DNA of 22,668 nucleotides from JABAAE01 sp036336715. GTDB lineage: Bacteria; Planctomycetota; Planctomycetia; Pirellulales; Pirellulaceae. The stretch lies in NCBI GenBank assembly GCA_036336715.1, contig JAYZFP010000125.1:1-22668 (forward strand), given 5' to 3'. The translations under genes and the position numbers were made by a program. The notes beneath the pieces are model-generated. The model worked only from the letters and a program-made list of their open reading frames with translations, ran no database searches and had not been told where the DNA came from. Below, piece by piece: positions 8,063 to 15,975 of this stretch. Numbering within the stretch: the first letter of the stretch is position 1; each line of letters begins with the position of its first letter.

Positions 8063-9572
8063 ACACCCGGAAGTCCTCGAAAAACTGATCGCCTCCAGCA
8101 GGGAAACGATGCTGCTGATGAGCACCGAGGAACTGCTGAACTGGGACCAACGGACGATGATGCCTGCCGGTGCAGCAGAGTATCGTGCAGAGCAGATTAC
8201 CCTGCTGTCAGGGATGATCCATCAGCGTTTGACGGATCCCCAGCGAGGGGAATGGCTTGAGCAACTGGCAGAAGACTCGTCCATCCGACCTGAAAGTGAT
8301 GCGGGGGTGATCGTTTCCAGGTTAACGCGACAGTACAACAAGGAAAAGAAAGTTCCGCGTGATTTGGTTGAGGAACTGTCCCGAACGCGTGTGCTTGCCC
8401 ATGAATCGTGGGTTTTGGCGCGTGAGAAAAACGATTTTTCCCTGTTTTCGGGACACCTGAAAACGATTGTTCGCCTGTTGAGGGAAAAGACAGAGGCCAT
8501 CGGATTTGAAGATTCCGCCTACGATGTTCTGCTGGACGATTACGAACCGGACGCCAGGACCCGGGAAATTGAAAACGTTTTTACCTCGCTGCGGGAAGCA
8601 TTGGTTCCTTTGATTGAAAAAGTGGTCGGCAGTTCCAGGCAACCGGACCATCAAATTACCAGCCGCAGGTTTGATGTGGATGCGCAGCGAAAAGTCGGGA
8701 TGGAAGCCGCCCGCCTGATCGGATTTGATTTTAACGCTGGCCGTCTTGATGTGACTCATCACCCGTTTTGCTGCACCCTCGGTCCGAACGACTGCCGTCT
8801 TACCACCCGCTATAGCGAAAATCATTTCAATTCCGCTTTTTTCGGGACGATGCACGAGGCGGGACATGGCCTGTATGAGCAGGGTTTGAGGAAGGACCAA
8901 TTCGGTTTGCCTACCGGTGAATACTGTTCCCTCGGGATTCATGAATCACAATCACGGTTATGGGAAAACATGGTTGGTCGTTCCCTGGCCTTCTGGGAAT
9001 TCTATTTCCCGAGGATCCAATCGGTTTTTCCGTCTGCGCTTCAGGATGTTTCGGTCGAAAGTTTCTTCGGTGCTGTAAATCTTGTTCAGCCCAGCCTGAT
9101 CCGGGTTGAGGCGGACGAAGCAACGTATTCCCTTCACATCATCATCCGTTTTGAGTTGGAACAGGAGATTTTTTCCGGTCAATTCGAGGTGGAGGACCTG
9201 CCGGAGGCTTGGAGGGAAAAGTATCGGAAATACCTTGGGGTCTTTTCCGAGGGAGACGACAACGGGGTTTTGCAGGATGTTCACTGGAGCGAGGCGTTGT
9301 TTGGTTATTTCCCGACCTACGCGTTGGGCAATCTTTATGCGGCACAGTTGTTCCAGGCTGCCGATGCATCATTGGGCGGGCTTGACTCATTGATCCGCGA
9401 GGGGGAATTCGGGCCTCTGCTGGAGTGGTTGCGGCGACATGTTCATCGGCAGGGAAAATCGTCTACCGCTGCGGAGATTGTCGAAAACAGCACTGGCAAT
9501 CCACTTTCCTGTGAGCCGATGATTGATTACCTGGAAAGCAAATATTCACTGGTTTACGGATTTTCGGTGTGA
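8055..9572 (+). CDS. Metallocarboxypeptidase, peptidase family M32 (Taq carboxypeptidase type)
   Basis: 505 residues, the normal length for M32 enzymes, which remove C-terminal amino acids using a divalent metal. The zinc site is intact: HEAGH at residues 267-271, and the third ligand E297 in IHESQSRLWEN, 26 residues on, as in the family. Other family landmarks include LLNWDQRTMMP near the N terminus, VTHHPFC, DVRLTTRY-like DCRLTTRYSE, and VEADEATYSLHIIIRFELE. No signal peptide is visible, so it is probably cytoplasmic. The ATG at 8055 lies inside the end of the kinase gene (ATGCCTGA), and its stop overlaps the Nudix start, suggesting coupled translation across all three genes. Confidence 0.95.
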   Translation: MPEHPEVLEKLIASSRETMLLMSTEELLNWDQRTMMPAGAAEYRAEQITLLSGMIHQRLTDPQRGEWLEQLAEDSSIRPESDAGVIVSRLTRQYNKEKKVPRDLVEELSRTRVLAHESWVLAREKNDFSLFSGHLKTIVRLLREKTEAIGFEDSAYDVLLDDYEPDARTREIENVFTSLREALVPLIEKVVGSSRQPDHQITSRRFDVDAQRKVGMEAARLIGFDFNAGRLDVTHHPFCCTLGPNDCRLTTRYSENHFNSAFFGTMHEAGHGLYEQGLRKDQFGLPTGEYCSLGIHESQSRLWENMVGRSLAFWEFYFPRIQSVFPSALQDVSVESFFGAVNLVQPSLIRVEADEATYSLHIIIRFELEQEIFSGQFEVEDLPEAWREKYRKYLGVFSEGDDNGVLQDVHWSEALFGYFPTYALGNLYAAQLFQAADASLGGLDSLIREGEFGPLLEWLRRHVHRQGKSSTAAEIVENSTGNPLSCEPMIDYLESKYSLVYGFSV

Positions 9573-9988
9573 GTTTGCCTTTTACATCCGTGGCCGTCAC
9601 CGGGGTTCTTCTGACGGAAGGGCGGTTGCTGGTGATTCGCCGGTCCGAGCACGTTGTGGCCCCGGGAAAAATCTGTTTTCCCGGTGGGACTGTTGAAAAT
9701 GGTGAATCGTTGAAACAGGCTTTGGTACGGGAATTTCGGGAAGAACTGGCGATGACCGTTGAACCGGTTCGTGAGGTTTACCAGTCCGTGACTCCCTGGA
9801 AATGCAAAGTCCACTGGTGGGAGGTTGAGTGCCAGGACCCGGAAAAAATGACCCTTAACGAGCAGGAGGTCTCTTCGGCTTTTTTTTCGTCGGCTATTGA
9901 TCTGTTGGCAGAACCGGACCTTCTGGTCAGCAACCGTCAATTCCTGACAGCGGTAGACTCCGGGGAAATCAGCCTTGGTGGAGTCTGA
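9569..9988 (+). CDS. Nudix hydrolase
   Basis: 139 residues, one Nudix domain. The Nudix box runs from G40 with the pattern GX5EX7REXXEE: G40, E46, R54, E55, E58 and E59 are all present; the glycine after the EE pair is replaced (EELAM). The enzyme should hydrolyse a nucleoside diphosphate linked to another group, using Mg2+, but the substrate is not predictable. The start is GTG 9569, in a four-base GTGA overlap with the M32 stop, so it is very likely the third gene of the kinase operon. Its last 52 bases overlap the end of the opposite-strand gene at 9937-11049. Confidence 0.9.
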   Translation: MSLPFTSVAVTGVLLTEGRLLVIRRSEHVVAPGKICFPGGTVENGESLKQALVREFREELAMTVEPVREVYQSVTPWKCKVHWWEVECQDPEKMTLNEQEVSSAFFSSAIDLLAEPDLLVSNRQFLTAVDSGEISLGGV

Positions 9989-11049
9989 GGGGCCGATTGA
10001 ATTCGATTGGCTGTTGTGTTGCGGGATTTCGATTTTTCTTCCTGCAGGCGGTTAAAGATCTCGGGGTCGAACTCATCACGCGGTCGAAACCGGGCCGCAT
10101 CGGTTACCGGTGCCGCCTTGATTCGATACTCTGCCTGTTCCGATTGTCGGGTTGGCTGGATTCGGGGAACCGAAGCTGGCGTCTGAGACATGGCGGCGAC
10201 AGGTCGTACATGTTGCCCGTTTCTGGGCAAAGCCGTTCGCGGGAAACCTGCTCCATTGACCCACGTTGCGATTTCGAGGTATTCGGCAGTGGATTTAGGG
10301 TACATGGGAGCTTTCAGGTTTCCATGTCTGCCGGAGGTGTTTTTCAGGAAAGCGACCGAACCGACGCGTCGGATCATCTGGCTGATTTCTTCGAAACGGG
10401 CCTTGCTGGCGTGAGGATCTGAAAGGTTGTCCGGAAACTGGAAGGAAAGGCTGTTTTCAGCCGACTGCCGGTGGCAACCGGAAAGTGCACAACCAAGTAC
10501 CAGGTGTTGTTGCACCCGGCTGGGGAAACCCTTTTTATGATAAAATGGTTTTTCGGTGGGCCGTTTTTTTACCAGGGCCGGTTCTGCTTTTTCATCGATA
10601 ACCGATTCCCAGCCGGAATAATCGAGCTTCAGTCCGCTGCCGCGGAGGGCATTCAATTGTTCCCTGGCACGCTCGTAATTGCGTTGTTCCACCAGCCAGG
10701 CGAGCAAATGGTTTTGAGCTGTTTCGTTAAGGGGTGTGATCGCTGAACGGTAATTGAAGACGTCTCTTCGGAATTCAAACGATTTTTCGATGTTTTGACT
10801 CGGAATCAGAATGTAATCGCCGTTCGGGAATTCAATTCTCGTCTGATTCCTCTGTTCGGTCGCCGTTCCCTGGAGAATTTTTCCGGATTTCAGCAAAACG
10901 TAGCCCATTTCGTCGGCGTTGACGATCGATGTTGCAACGGAACCGTAGTTCATTCCAACCAGGACCAGCAAAACCAGGAGTTTTCGATAAGTGGATTTCC
11001 GGCTCGACCTTCCTGGAAAGGGGCTGGAATTCGTAACGGCTTTTCTCAT
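9937..11049 (-). CDS. Exported or membrane-anchored protein with CX4CH motif, function unknown
   Basis: 370 residues. An N-terminal hydrophobic segment (about residues 23-40) after a basic stretch looks like a signal peptide or anchor. The next part (MGYVLLKSGKILQGTATEQ) resembles a short beta domain common at the start of planctomycetal secreted proteins. A central motif GCALSGCHR places C187, C192 and H193 as CX4CH, a spaced variant of the c-type haem pattern seen in some bacterial secreted proteins. The C-terminal third is low in order, rich in Pro, Arg, Gln and Thr. I do not recognise a named family. It lies 42 bases after the beta-propeller gene on the same strand and may be co-transcribed with it. 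Confidence 0.75.
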   Translation of the reverse strand: MRKAVTNSSPFPGRSSRKSTYRKLLVLLVLVGMNYGSVATSIVNADEMGYVLLKSGKILQGTATEQRNQTRIEFPNGDYILIPSQNIEKSFEFRRDVFNYRSAITPLNETAQNHLLAWLVEQRNYERAREQLNALRGSGLKLDYSGWESVIDEKAEPALVKKRPTEKPFYHKKGFPSRVQQHLVLGCALSGCHRQSAENSLSFQFPDNLSDPHASKARFEEISQMIRRVGSVAFLKNTSGRHGNLKAPMYPKSTAEYLEIATWVNGAGFPRTALPRNGQHVRPVAAMSQTPASVPRIQPTRQSEQAEYRIKAAPVTDAARFRPRDEFDPEIFNRLQEEKSKSRNTTANRIQSAPQTPPRLISPESTAVRN

Positions 11050-11091
11050 GCCCGTTGGATAGGAAATTCCACAATGGGCGTCAAGCGGAAT

Positions 11092-12192
11092 TCAGTCAAG
11101 CAGCGAAAAACGGGCAAGCTTGCCCGTTCCACCGCAAGCCCAACCCTGGTCGGTTCCAGGGATGAAGGCAATCGCGTGAAAGCCTTCGTCACTCACACGT
11201 TTCCAGCTGTCTCCCGCGTCGAACGAGATATCGGTTCCATTGGTACCGGTTGCCAACCAGATGTTATTTTTTTCACCACCGATGGCAACGCAACTGCGAA
11301 ATCCAGACGGCAATGAGCCTTTGGGTTTTTGCCAGGTTTTCCCGCCGTCCCGGGTGAGGGTGCAATTGTCGACGGCACGCGCGGGTTGCCGGTAATCCCC
11401 GCCCACGGCGACTCCAATCCGGTCATTGGCAAAGGCCAACGAAAACACGCCGGCCGATTCAGATCGGGTGAGCGTGGTCTCCGCCGCCTGGAAGCTACGG
11501 CCACCATCGGTGGAGCGAATCACTCGTGCCTGACCCGTTTCGCCGTCGAGCGGTTTTCCGCCCAGTCCAATCCAGACCTTTCCACCACGGCGCGTTGTGA
11601 TACAGGTTCCGCTGGCGGCAAACCCGGCTTCCTGTTTCAACGCAGCGGGTGCCTTTTGATTTCGCTTCCAACTGCGTCCCCCATCGTCGGTTTGCAGGAT
11701 CAGCAGGTTTCCCTCGAGGGGATCTGAGAAGGCAATTCCGTTTGAATGGTCCCAGAAATCTACCGCATCAAAAAAGACACCCGGATGGCGGTCACTGAAA
11801 ACCAGTTTCCAATCACCTTCGGTTGATGGTTTGCGGTAAAAAAGGGCCGGGCTGCCTGCTGAGAGAGTGATGGCCGATCCGTCGGAAAAGCCATGGATGT
11901 CCCGATATTCGAGGGGCGGCTGACTGGGAAACCGGTGCAGTTTCCAGGTTTTGCCACCATCCCCGGAATGAACGACGGTGCCCTCCGAGCCACTGGCCCA
12001 GATGTTTGACCCATTCACGACGTGAAGGCCACGCAAGCTGGCCTGGGTGTCGATCCTGATTCGAGTGATCTTCATTTTCACCTTGCCGGAATCCCGCGGC
12101 TGTTGGCTGTTCGCTGAAAGGGCTGTCAGAAGGGAGATGCAGATCCATGCTGCAGGGAAGCCGGCAGATCCTATCGAAGATTTCATGTTCAT
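11092..12192 (-). CDS. Secreted Ycf48/BNR-type beta-propeller protein
   Basis: 366 residues. The signal peptide covers about residues 1-29 (hydrophobic AAWICISLLTALSANSQQ). The mature part has repeated Asp-box sequences typical of sialidase/Ycf48-like propellers: SGDGGKTWKL, TDDGGRSWKR, STDGGRSF, TRDGGKTWQK and SFDAGDSWKR, with intervening IWASGSEGTV and GVAVGGDYR blades. The fold is a beta-propeller; Ycf48 helps photosystem II assembly in cyanobacteria, but in a non-phototroph the name describes only the fold. There is no catalytic sialidase signature. The start is ATG 12192 (a second ATG is two codons later). A reasonable promoter lies just upstream. Confidence 0.88.
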   Translation of the reverse strand: MNMKSSIGSAGFPAAWICISLLTALSANSQQPRDSGKVKMKITRIRIDTQASLRGLHVVNGSNIWASGSEGTVVHSGDGGKTWKLHRFPSQPPLEYRDIHGFSDGSAITLSAGSPALFYRKPSTEGDWKLVFSDRHPGVFFDAVDFWDHSNGIAFSDPLEGNLLILQTDDGGRSWKRNQKAPAALKQEAGFAASGTCITTRRGGKVWIGLGGKPLDGETGQARVIRSTDGGRSFQAAETTLTRSESAGVFSLAFANDRIGVAVGGDYRQPARAVDNCTLTRDGGKTWQKPKGSLPSGFRSCVAIGGEKNNIWLATGTNGTDISFDAGDSWKRVSDEGFHAIAFIPGTDQGWACGGTGKLARFSLLD

Positions 12193-12224
12193 TGCGCTGA
12201 TTTCGCTGGATAAGTGGAGACCTT

Positions 12225-12253
12225 ATTCTAGGCAAAGATCCCTCGATTTTAAA
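12225..12253 (-). promoter_or_regulatory. Probable sigma70-type promoter of the beta-propeller gene
   Basis: On the minus strand TTTAAA (12253-12248) and TAGAAT (12230-12225) are separated by exactly 17 bases, with four and five matches to the -35 and -10 consensus. Transcription would start near 12218, leaving a leader of about 26 bases before the ATG at 12192. Confidence 0.4.
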
Positions 12254-12385
12254 AAACGCTTTATCCTCCGGGAAAGAAGGGAATTCTGCTTATTTTTGCT
12301 CGAGCATCCTGATAGATTGAAGGATTCGATCCTGAAACACCCTCCTGGTCGTTTTTTCGAACGCTCCCCAACGCTTGGAACCCTG

Positions 12386-15043
12386 ATGCTTCGGTTTGCC
12401 CTGACGATTTTTACTAGTGCGTTTTTGCTGTTTCAAGTCCAGCCGTTGATTGCCCGGTTCATTCTCCCCTGGTTTGGAGGGACACCTGCCGTCTGGTCGA
12501 CCTGCATGCTGTTTTTCCAGCTGATTCTACTGGCCGGTTACAGCTACGCCCATGTACTCAATCACTTCTTTGATGTCAGGCGGCAGGCGATGGTTCACCT
12601 GGGGGTCCTTTTGGCGGCCTGCCTGATGCTCCCCATCATTCCCAATGACAGCTTGCGACCCAGCGGCGACGAGTCTCCTGTCCTTCAGATTTTGCTGGTT
12701 CTGGGAATGACGATTGGCCTGCCTTACTTCGTGGTGTCAACGACCGGGCCGCTATTGCAATCCTGGTTTGCAAAATCCTATCCGGGGCGGAGTCCCTACC
12801 GACTGTTTGCACTGTCCAATTTTGGCTCGCTGGTTGCGCTGTTGACCTATCCCTTTGTGTTTGAGCCCTACCTGAGGCAAAAGGTCCAGGCCTATTCCTG
12901 GTCCGGAGGATTCATTGTGTTCGCGCTGTTTTGCGGATGGTGCGCGCTGAGAATGATGTCCGGTAAACAGGAGACGTCCGAAGAAGACGGGGTAAAGGAA
13001 TCCAACCCGGAGGAAGTGGAAAAATACTCCAACCTTGCAAAGCCGGATGCGTTGCTGATCGCGCTCTGGATTGGATTGTCCATGGTTCCCTCGATCCTGT
13101 TGTTGGCCACGACCAACCAGGTGTGCCAGGAAATTGCAGTCGTACCCTTTCTTTGGGTTTTGCCTCTCGCCCTGTACCTTGTCACCTTCATTATCTGTTT
13201 TGAGGCGCCCTACCTGTATGTCCGGGCGATTTTTTATCCCCTGTTTGCATTGTCGATTCTGGCTGCCGTTGTCTGCCTGCACATGGGGGTCGAAGCTCCG
13301 ATGTGGATCCAGGCTGGCGGCCTGATTTCAGCTTTCTTTTTTGGCTCGATGGTCTGTCATGGTGAGCTGGCCTGCAACAAGCCTGCCGCCCACAACCTGA
13401 CGCTTTATTACCTGGCGGTATCCATTGGCGGTGCCCTGGGGGGTGTGTTTGTTGTGTTGGCGGCGCCCCTGCTGTTCAACGCCTACTTTGAACTCCATGT
13501 TGGGCTGGTTTTGGCGGTATGCCTGACGGCAATTGCCTTTCATGTGCGAACCGAAAACCGCTTTTTCCGGTATGTTCCGTACGTTGTTTCCTGTGCCCTG
13601 TCGGGCGTGATCGCCATCGGTCTGTCCTCGCCGATCATCCATCACGCCTATACGGCAGCCGCCGAAGACGGTGAGGACGAGGACACCAGCGTCCTCTACA
13701 AGGTGAGGGATTTCTGGGGCATCCTGACGGTCAAACATACGGTCTACTCGGACGTGGATGAAAACGGCAAAGAGGATCAGACTGTCAAACGGCAACTGCT
13801 GAATGGCCGGATCAACCACGGAATGCAGTTTGTCAATAAAAAATGGCAAAGGTACAAGACCACCTATTACTGCCCCGGAAGTGGCGTTGGCTTTGCCGTT
13901 GAAAGGAATCCCCGTCGGACCAACGACGATACGGGAGATGATGATCTGAGGATGGCCGTGATTGGCCTCGGAACCGGAACGATGGCCGCCTGGGGAGAGT
14001 CAGGAGACACTGTGCGGTTTTATGAAATCAACCCCGAGGTGAAAAAGGTTGCCGAGGAGTATTTTTCCTACATGAAAAACGCCCAGGAGGACGGTGTTGA
14101 GGTGGACGTGGTCCTTGGGGATGCCCGTATTCAAATGCAAAGGCAGGCAGAAGCAGGTGATTTTCAGAAATTCGACATCATCGCGGTCGATGCCTTTTCG
14201 AGTGATGCGATTCCGCGACACCTGCTCACCAAGGAATGCGTTCAACTGTATGAACAGCACCTCAGGGACCCGGAACAGGGCATCATTGCGATTCACATTT
14301 CCAATCGTTTCCTCGACCTGGAGGGAATCTGTCACCGGATTGGCACCGAACTGGGTTACGAACCCATCCTGATCGAATGCTCCGAGGATGATGATAAGTT
14401 CTGGAGATACAGTAACACCTGGGTGCTTTTTTCCAAAAGCCGTCAATTCATTGAGGACGCTGAGATTGTTGTGAGTCGGCATGACTGGGAAAACCAGTGG
14501 CGTCAGGATTACGTTGTCGACATGGTGGAAGAAGCCACCGAGGGCACTGTCAAGCGGATTGGCGAATCCGCGGAAGCATTCGCAGAGCGACTGGAATCAA
14601 TGGACTATTCCTCCATCGCCGAACAATATGCCCAACGAGGAAAGGAAAGGTTGGAGGAGTTGGTTGCGGAGCGTGAGTTGGCGGAGGCCGTGCTTGGGAA
14701 GGAACCTCGGAACCAGGATCTGAAGGAAGCGGCAGCAACGGCCAGAAATGATCTGGAAGGTTTTATCCGTGAGGAGGCTGGTATACGGTTGGAGCTGGAC
14801 GAGTCCGAAGATATCGACATGCAGAAAATCGTGCCTGAATTGCTGGAGAAACGAAAGCAATATGTGGCAGAGACGAGGGAGAAATACCAAAAAGCACTCA
14901 AACAGTTCGACGTGCTCTGGACGGATGATTTCGGCAGCCTGTGGCAAGTCATCCGCATGGAATTCGATTGGGAAGAAAACCGGAAAGAACTCGCCGAATG
15001 GTGGAAGGAATGGAATGAATCGGAGGAAGAGTCCTCCGACTGA
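12386..15043 (+). CDS. Membrane protein fused to a spermidine-synthase-like domain
   Basis: 885 residues from ATG 12386. The open frame extends upstream to 12047, but that part overlaps the opposite gene, and the N terminus MLRFALTIFTSAFLLFQVQP matches the usual start of this family. About 12-13 membrane helices occupy residues 1-415. A spermidine-synthase-like Rossmann domain follows: NGRINHGMQF, TTYYCPGSGVG, the SAM/dcSAM loop GLGTGT (527-532), acidic E547 in YEINPEV, VVLGDAR, and DAFSSDAIPRHLL. Such fused proteins are common in Planctomycetes. Their substrate is generally unknown, and polyamine synthesis should not be assumed. The last 200 or so residues are charged and mostly helical (EEATEGTVKRIGESAEAF; EKRKQYVAETREKYQKAL), probably coiled-coil and an extension beyond the catalytic domain. 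Confidence 0.9.
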   Translation: MLRFALTIFTSAFLLFQVQPLIARFILPWFGGTPAVWSTCMLFFQLILLAGYSYAHVLNHFFDVRRQAMVHLGVLLAACLMLPIIPNDSLRPSGDESPVLQILLVLGMTIGLPYFVVSTTGPLLQSWFAKSYPGRSPYRLFALSNFGSLVALLTYPFVFEPYLRQKVQAYSWSGGFIVFALFCGWCALRMMSGKQETSEEDGVKESNPEEVEKYSNLAKPDALLIALWIGLSMVPSILLLATTNQVCQEIAVVPFLWVLPLALYLVTFIICFEAPYLYVRAIFYPLFALSILAAVVCLHMGVEAPMWIQAGGLISAFFFGSMVCHGELACNKPAAHNLTLYYLAVSIGGALGGVFVVLAAPLLFNAYFELHVGLVLAVCLTAIAFHVRTENRFFRYVPYVVSCALSGVIAIGLSSPIIHHAYTAAAEDGEDEDTSVLYKVRDFWGILTVKHTVYSDVDENGKEDQTVKRQLLNGRINHGMQFVNKKWQRYKTTYYCPGSGVGFAVERNPRRTNDDTGDDDLRMAVIGLGTGTMAAWGESGDTVRFYEINPEVKKVAEEYFSYMKNAQEDGVEVDVVLGDARIQMQRQAEAGDFQKFDIIAVDAFSSDAIPRHLLTKECVQLYEQHLRDPEQGIIAIHISNRFLDLEGICHRIGTELGYEPILIECSEDDDKFWRYSNTWVLFSKSRQFIEDAEIVVSRHDWENQWRQDYVVDMVEEATEGTVKRIGESAEAFAERLESMDYSSIAEQYAQRGKERLEELVAERELAEAVLGKEPRNQDLKEAAATARNDLEGFIREEAGIRLELDESEDIDMQKIVPELLEKRKQYVAETREKYQKALKQFDVLWTDDFGSLWQVIRMEFDWEENRKELAEWWKEWNESEEESSD
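15021..15038 (+). terminator. Hairpin at the end of the spermidine-synthase-like gene
   Basis: A perfect 7-bp stem (CGGAGGA / TCCTCCG) with a 4-base loop overlaps the last codons before the TGA at 15041-15043. There is no immediate T run, only a T-rich stretch about 20 bases later, so it is a weak terminator candidate. It could equally be a by-product of the acidic codons. Confidence 0.25.
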
Positions 15044-15390
15044 ACGGTCCGGTACCTTTGGTTTTCTTATGAATTCCGGCACGTCAAAGGAGAACCAGTC
15101 GTTGGTGTTTTTGTCCTCGAGTGCCGGGTTTGGTTGGCCGACCCAGGAAATTATGTCAGAAAAATATGCCGGTAAGATATGGCGGGAGACTCGGTAGCTT
15201 CTGAGATCGGACGGTGTTAACGTTGTTTTCTGTCGACGTCGTTTCCTGTGGACGTCGTTTCCTGTGGACGTCGTTTCCTGTGGACGTTGGGTAACGGGGC
15301 GGGCTTTCAGGAACCCTGGTGCAGGCTCCTGTTCTTTGTTTTTGTCTGGTTTTTCCCGGCCTTTGCTGGTGGGGGCCCTGACGGAGACCG
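15044..15390. other. Convergent intergenic region carrying a short tandem repeat
   Basis: 347 bases between two converging genes. The only clear structure is the 16-bp repeat at 15219-15290. No start codon with ribosome site or persuasive protein is present on either strand. Confidence 0.55.
15219..15290. repeat. 16-bp tandem repeat with phased palindromes
   Basis: Three identical copies of GACGTCGTTTCCTGTG lie head to tail (15235-15250, 15251-15266, 15267-15282). They are preceded by a degenerate copy (15219-15234, 12 of 16 matching) and followed by an 8-base partial copy. Each unit begins with an ACGT-centred hexamer: AACGTT, GACGTC three times, then GACGTT. The first four are perfect palindromes, and all are spaced exactly 16 bases apart. 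Confidence 0.93.
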
Positions 15391-15942
15391 CTATTTTGTC
15401 GCAGGCGGATTCCAAAGACCGGCTGGCGGTTCATGGGCATCCTGGGCCGTTTTCATGAAGGTCTGGTTGTTAATCACGATGCCCAGTTTTCCATCTCTCC
15501 ATTTCAGGGAAGCCTTTTTGTCTGGCAGGCTTTCCAGGTCCGAGGAGATTTCCGAAAACTGGATTTCCTTCAGGGTGGCTTTCCATTTTCCACGGACAAA
15601 TCGGGTCCCTTTGCCGGCTGGAATCCCGGTTGCCTGTTGGAACAGGGAGCTGTTGTTTGCGGTATGAACGCCCCCCTTTTCCAGCCAGGCCATGAAGGTT
15701 CCGTTTCGCAGAAAACGCAGTAGCACCTGTCCTGACTTCCGATCACTGATTTTTTCAGAGTAGCACCAGGTGGCAATCCCTTCCCTTGGGCTGAGAAAGG
15801 ACCTCATCTGCTCGACATTTCGAAGCGGTATGCCGTTGGAAACGACCTCGCTTTTGCTGGAACCGGAGGGTTCGCAACCTGGCCCGGTGAGAACGGTCAA
15901 CAGCGTGAATATGTAAAGGGGAAAAACGGTTGGAAAGTTCAT
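15391..15942 (-). CDS. Small putative lipoprotein, third gene of the sigma operon
   Basis: 183 residues. The N terminus is a hydrophobic export signal (PLYIFTLLTVLTGPGC) with cysteine C23 as a likely lipid-attachment site, although GPGC is a poor match to the lipobox. The rest is soluble, with a beta-rich look (SGQVLLRFLRNGTFMAWLEKGG; GTRFVRGKWKATLKEIQFSE). I recognise no family; the pattern resembles small planctomycetal lipoproteins that hold one beta-domain. It starts 33 bases after the anti-sigma gene on the same strand, so it is probably read in the same transcript and may act at the envelope in that pathway. It ends with TAG, showing that TAG is a normal stop here. Confidence 0.7.
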   Translation of the reverse strand: MNFPTVFPLYIFTLLTVLTGPGCEPSGSSKSEVVSNGIPLRNVEQMRSFLSPREGIATWCYSEKISDRKSGQVLLRFLRNGTFMAWLEKGGVHTANNSSLFQQATGIPAGKGTRFVRGKWKATLKEIQFSEISSDLESLPDKKASLKWRDGKLGIVINNQTFMKTAQDAHEPPAGLWNPPATK

Positions 15943-15975
15943 GGTTGACTTTGGGTTTGCATTGTAGAACCGGGT

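Noticed and set aside
12047..12385. Upstream extension of the large membrane-fusion gene to 12047.
   Set aside because: It overlaps the signal peptide region of the opposite gene and its probable promoter, and the family normally begins at the MLRFALTIF segment.
14597..15415. Long minus-strand open frame through the end of the spermidine-synthase-like gene and the repeat region, with a plausible-looking segment (SWVGQPNPALEDKNTNDWF).
   Set aside because: Most of it is antisense to a well-supported gene, the repeat encodes low-complexity sequence, and it has no good start or ribosome site. A short remnant of an older gene near 15060-15160 cannot be excluded.
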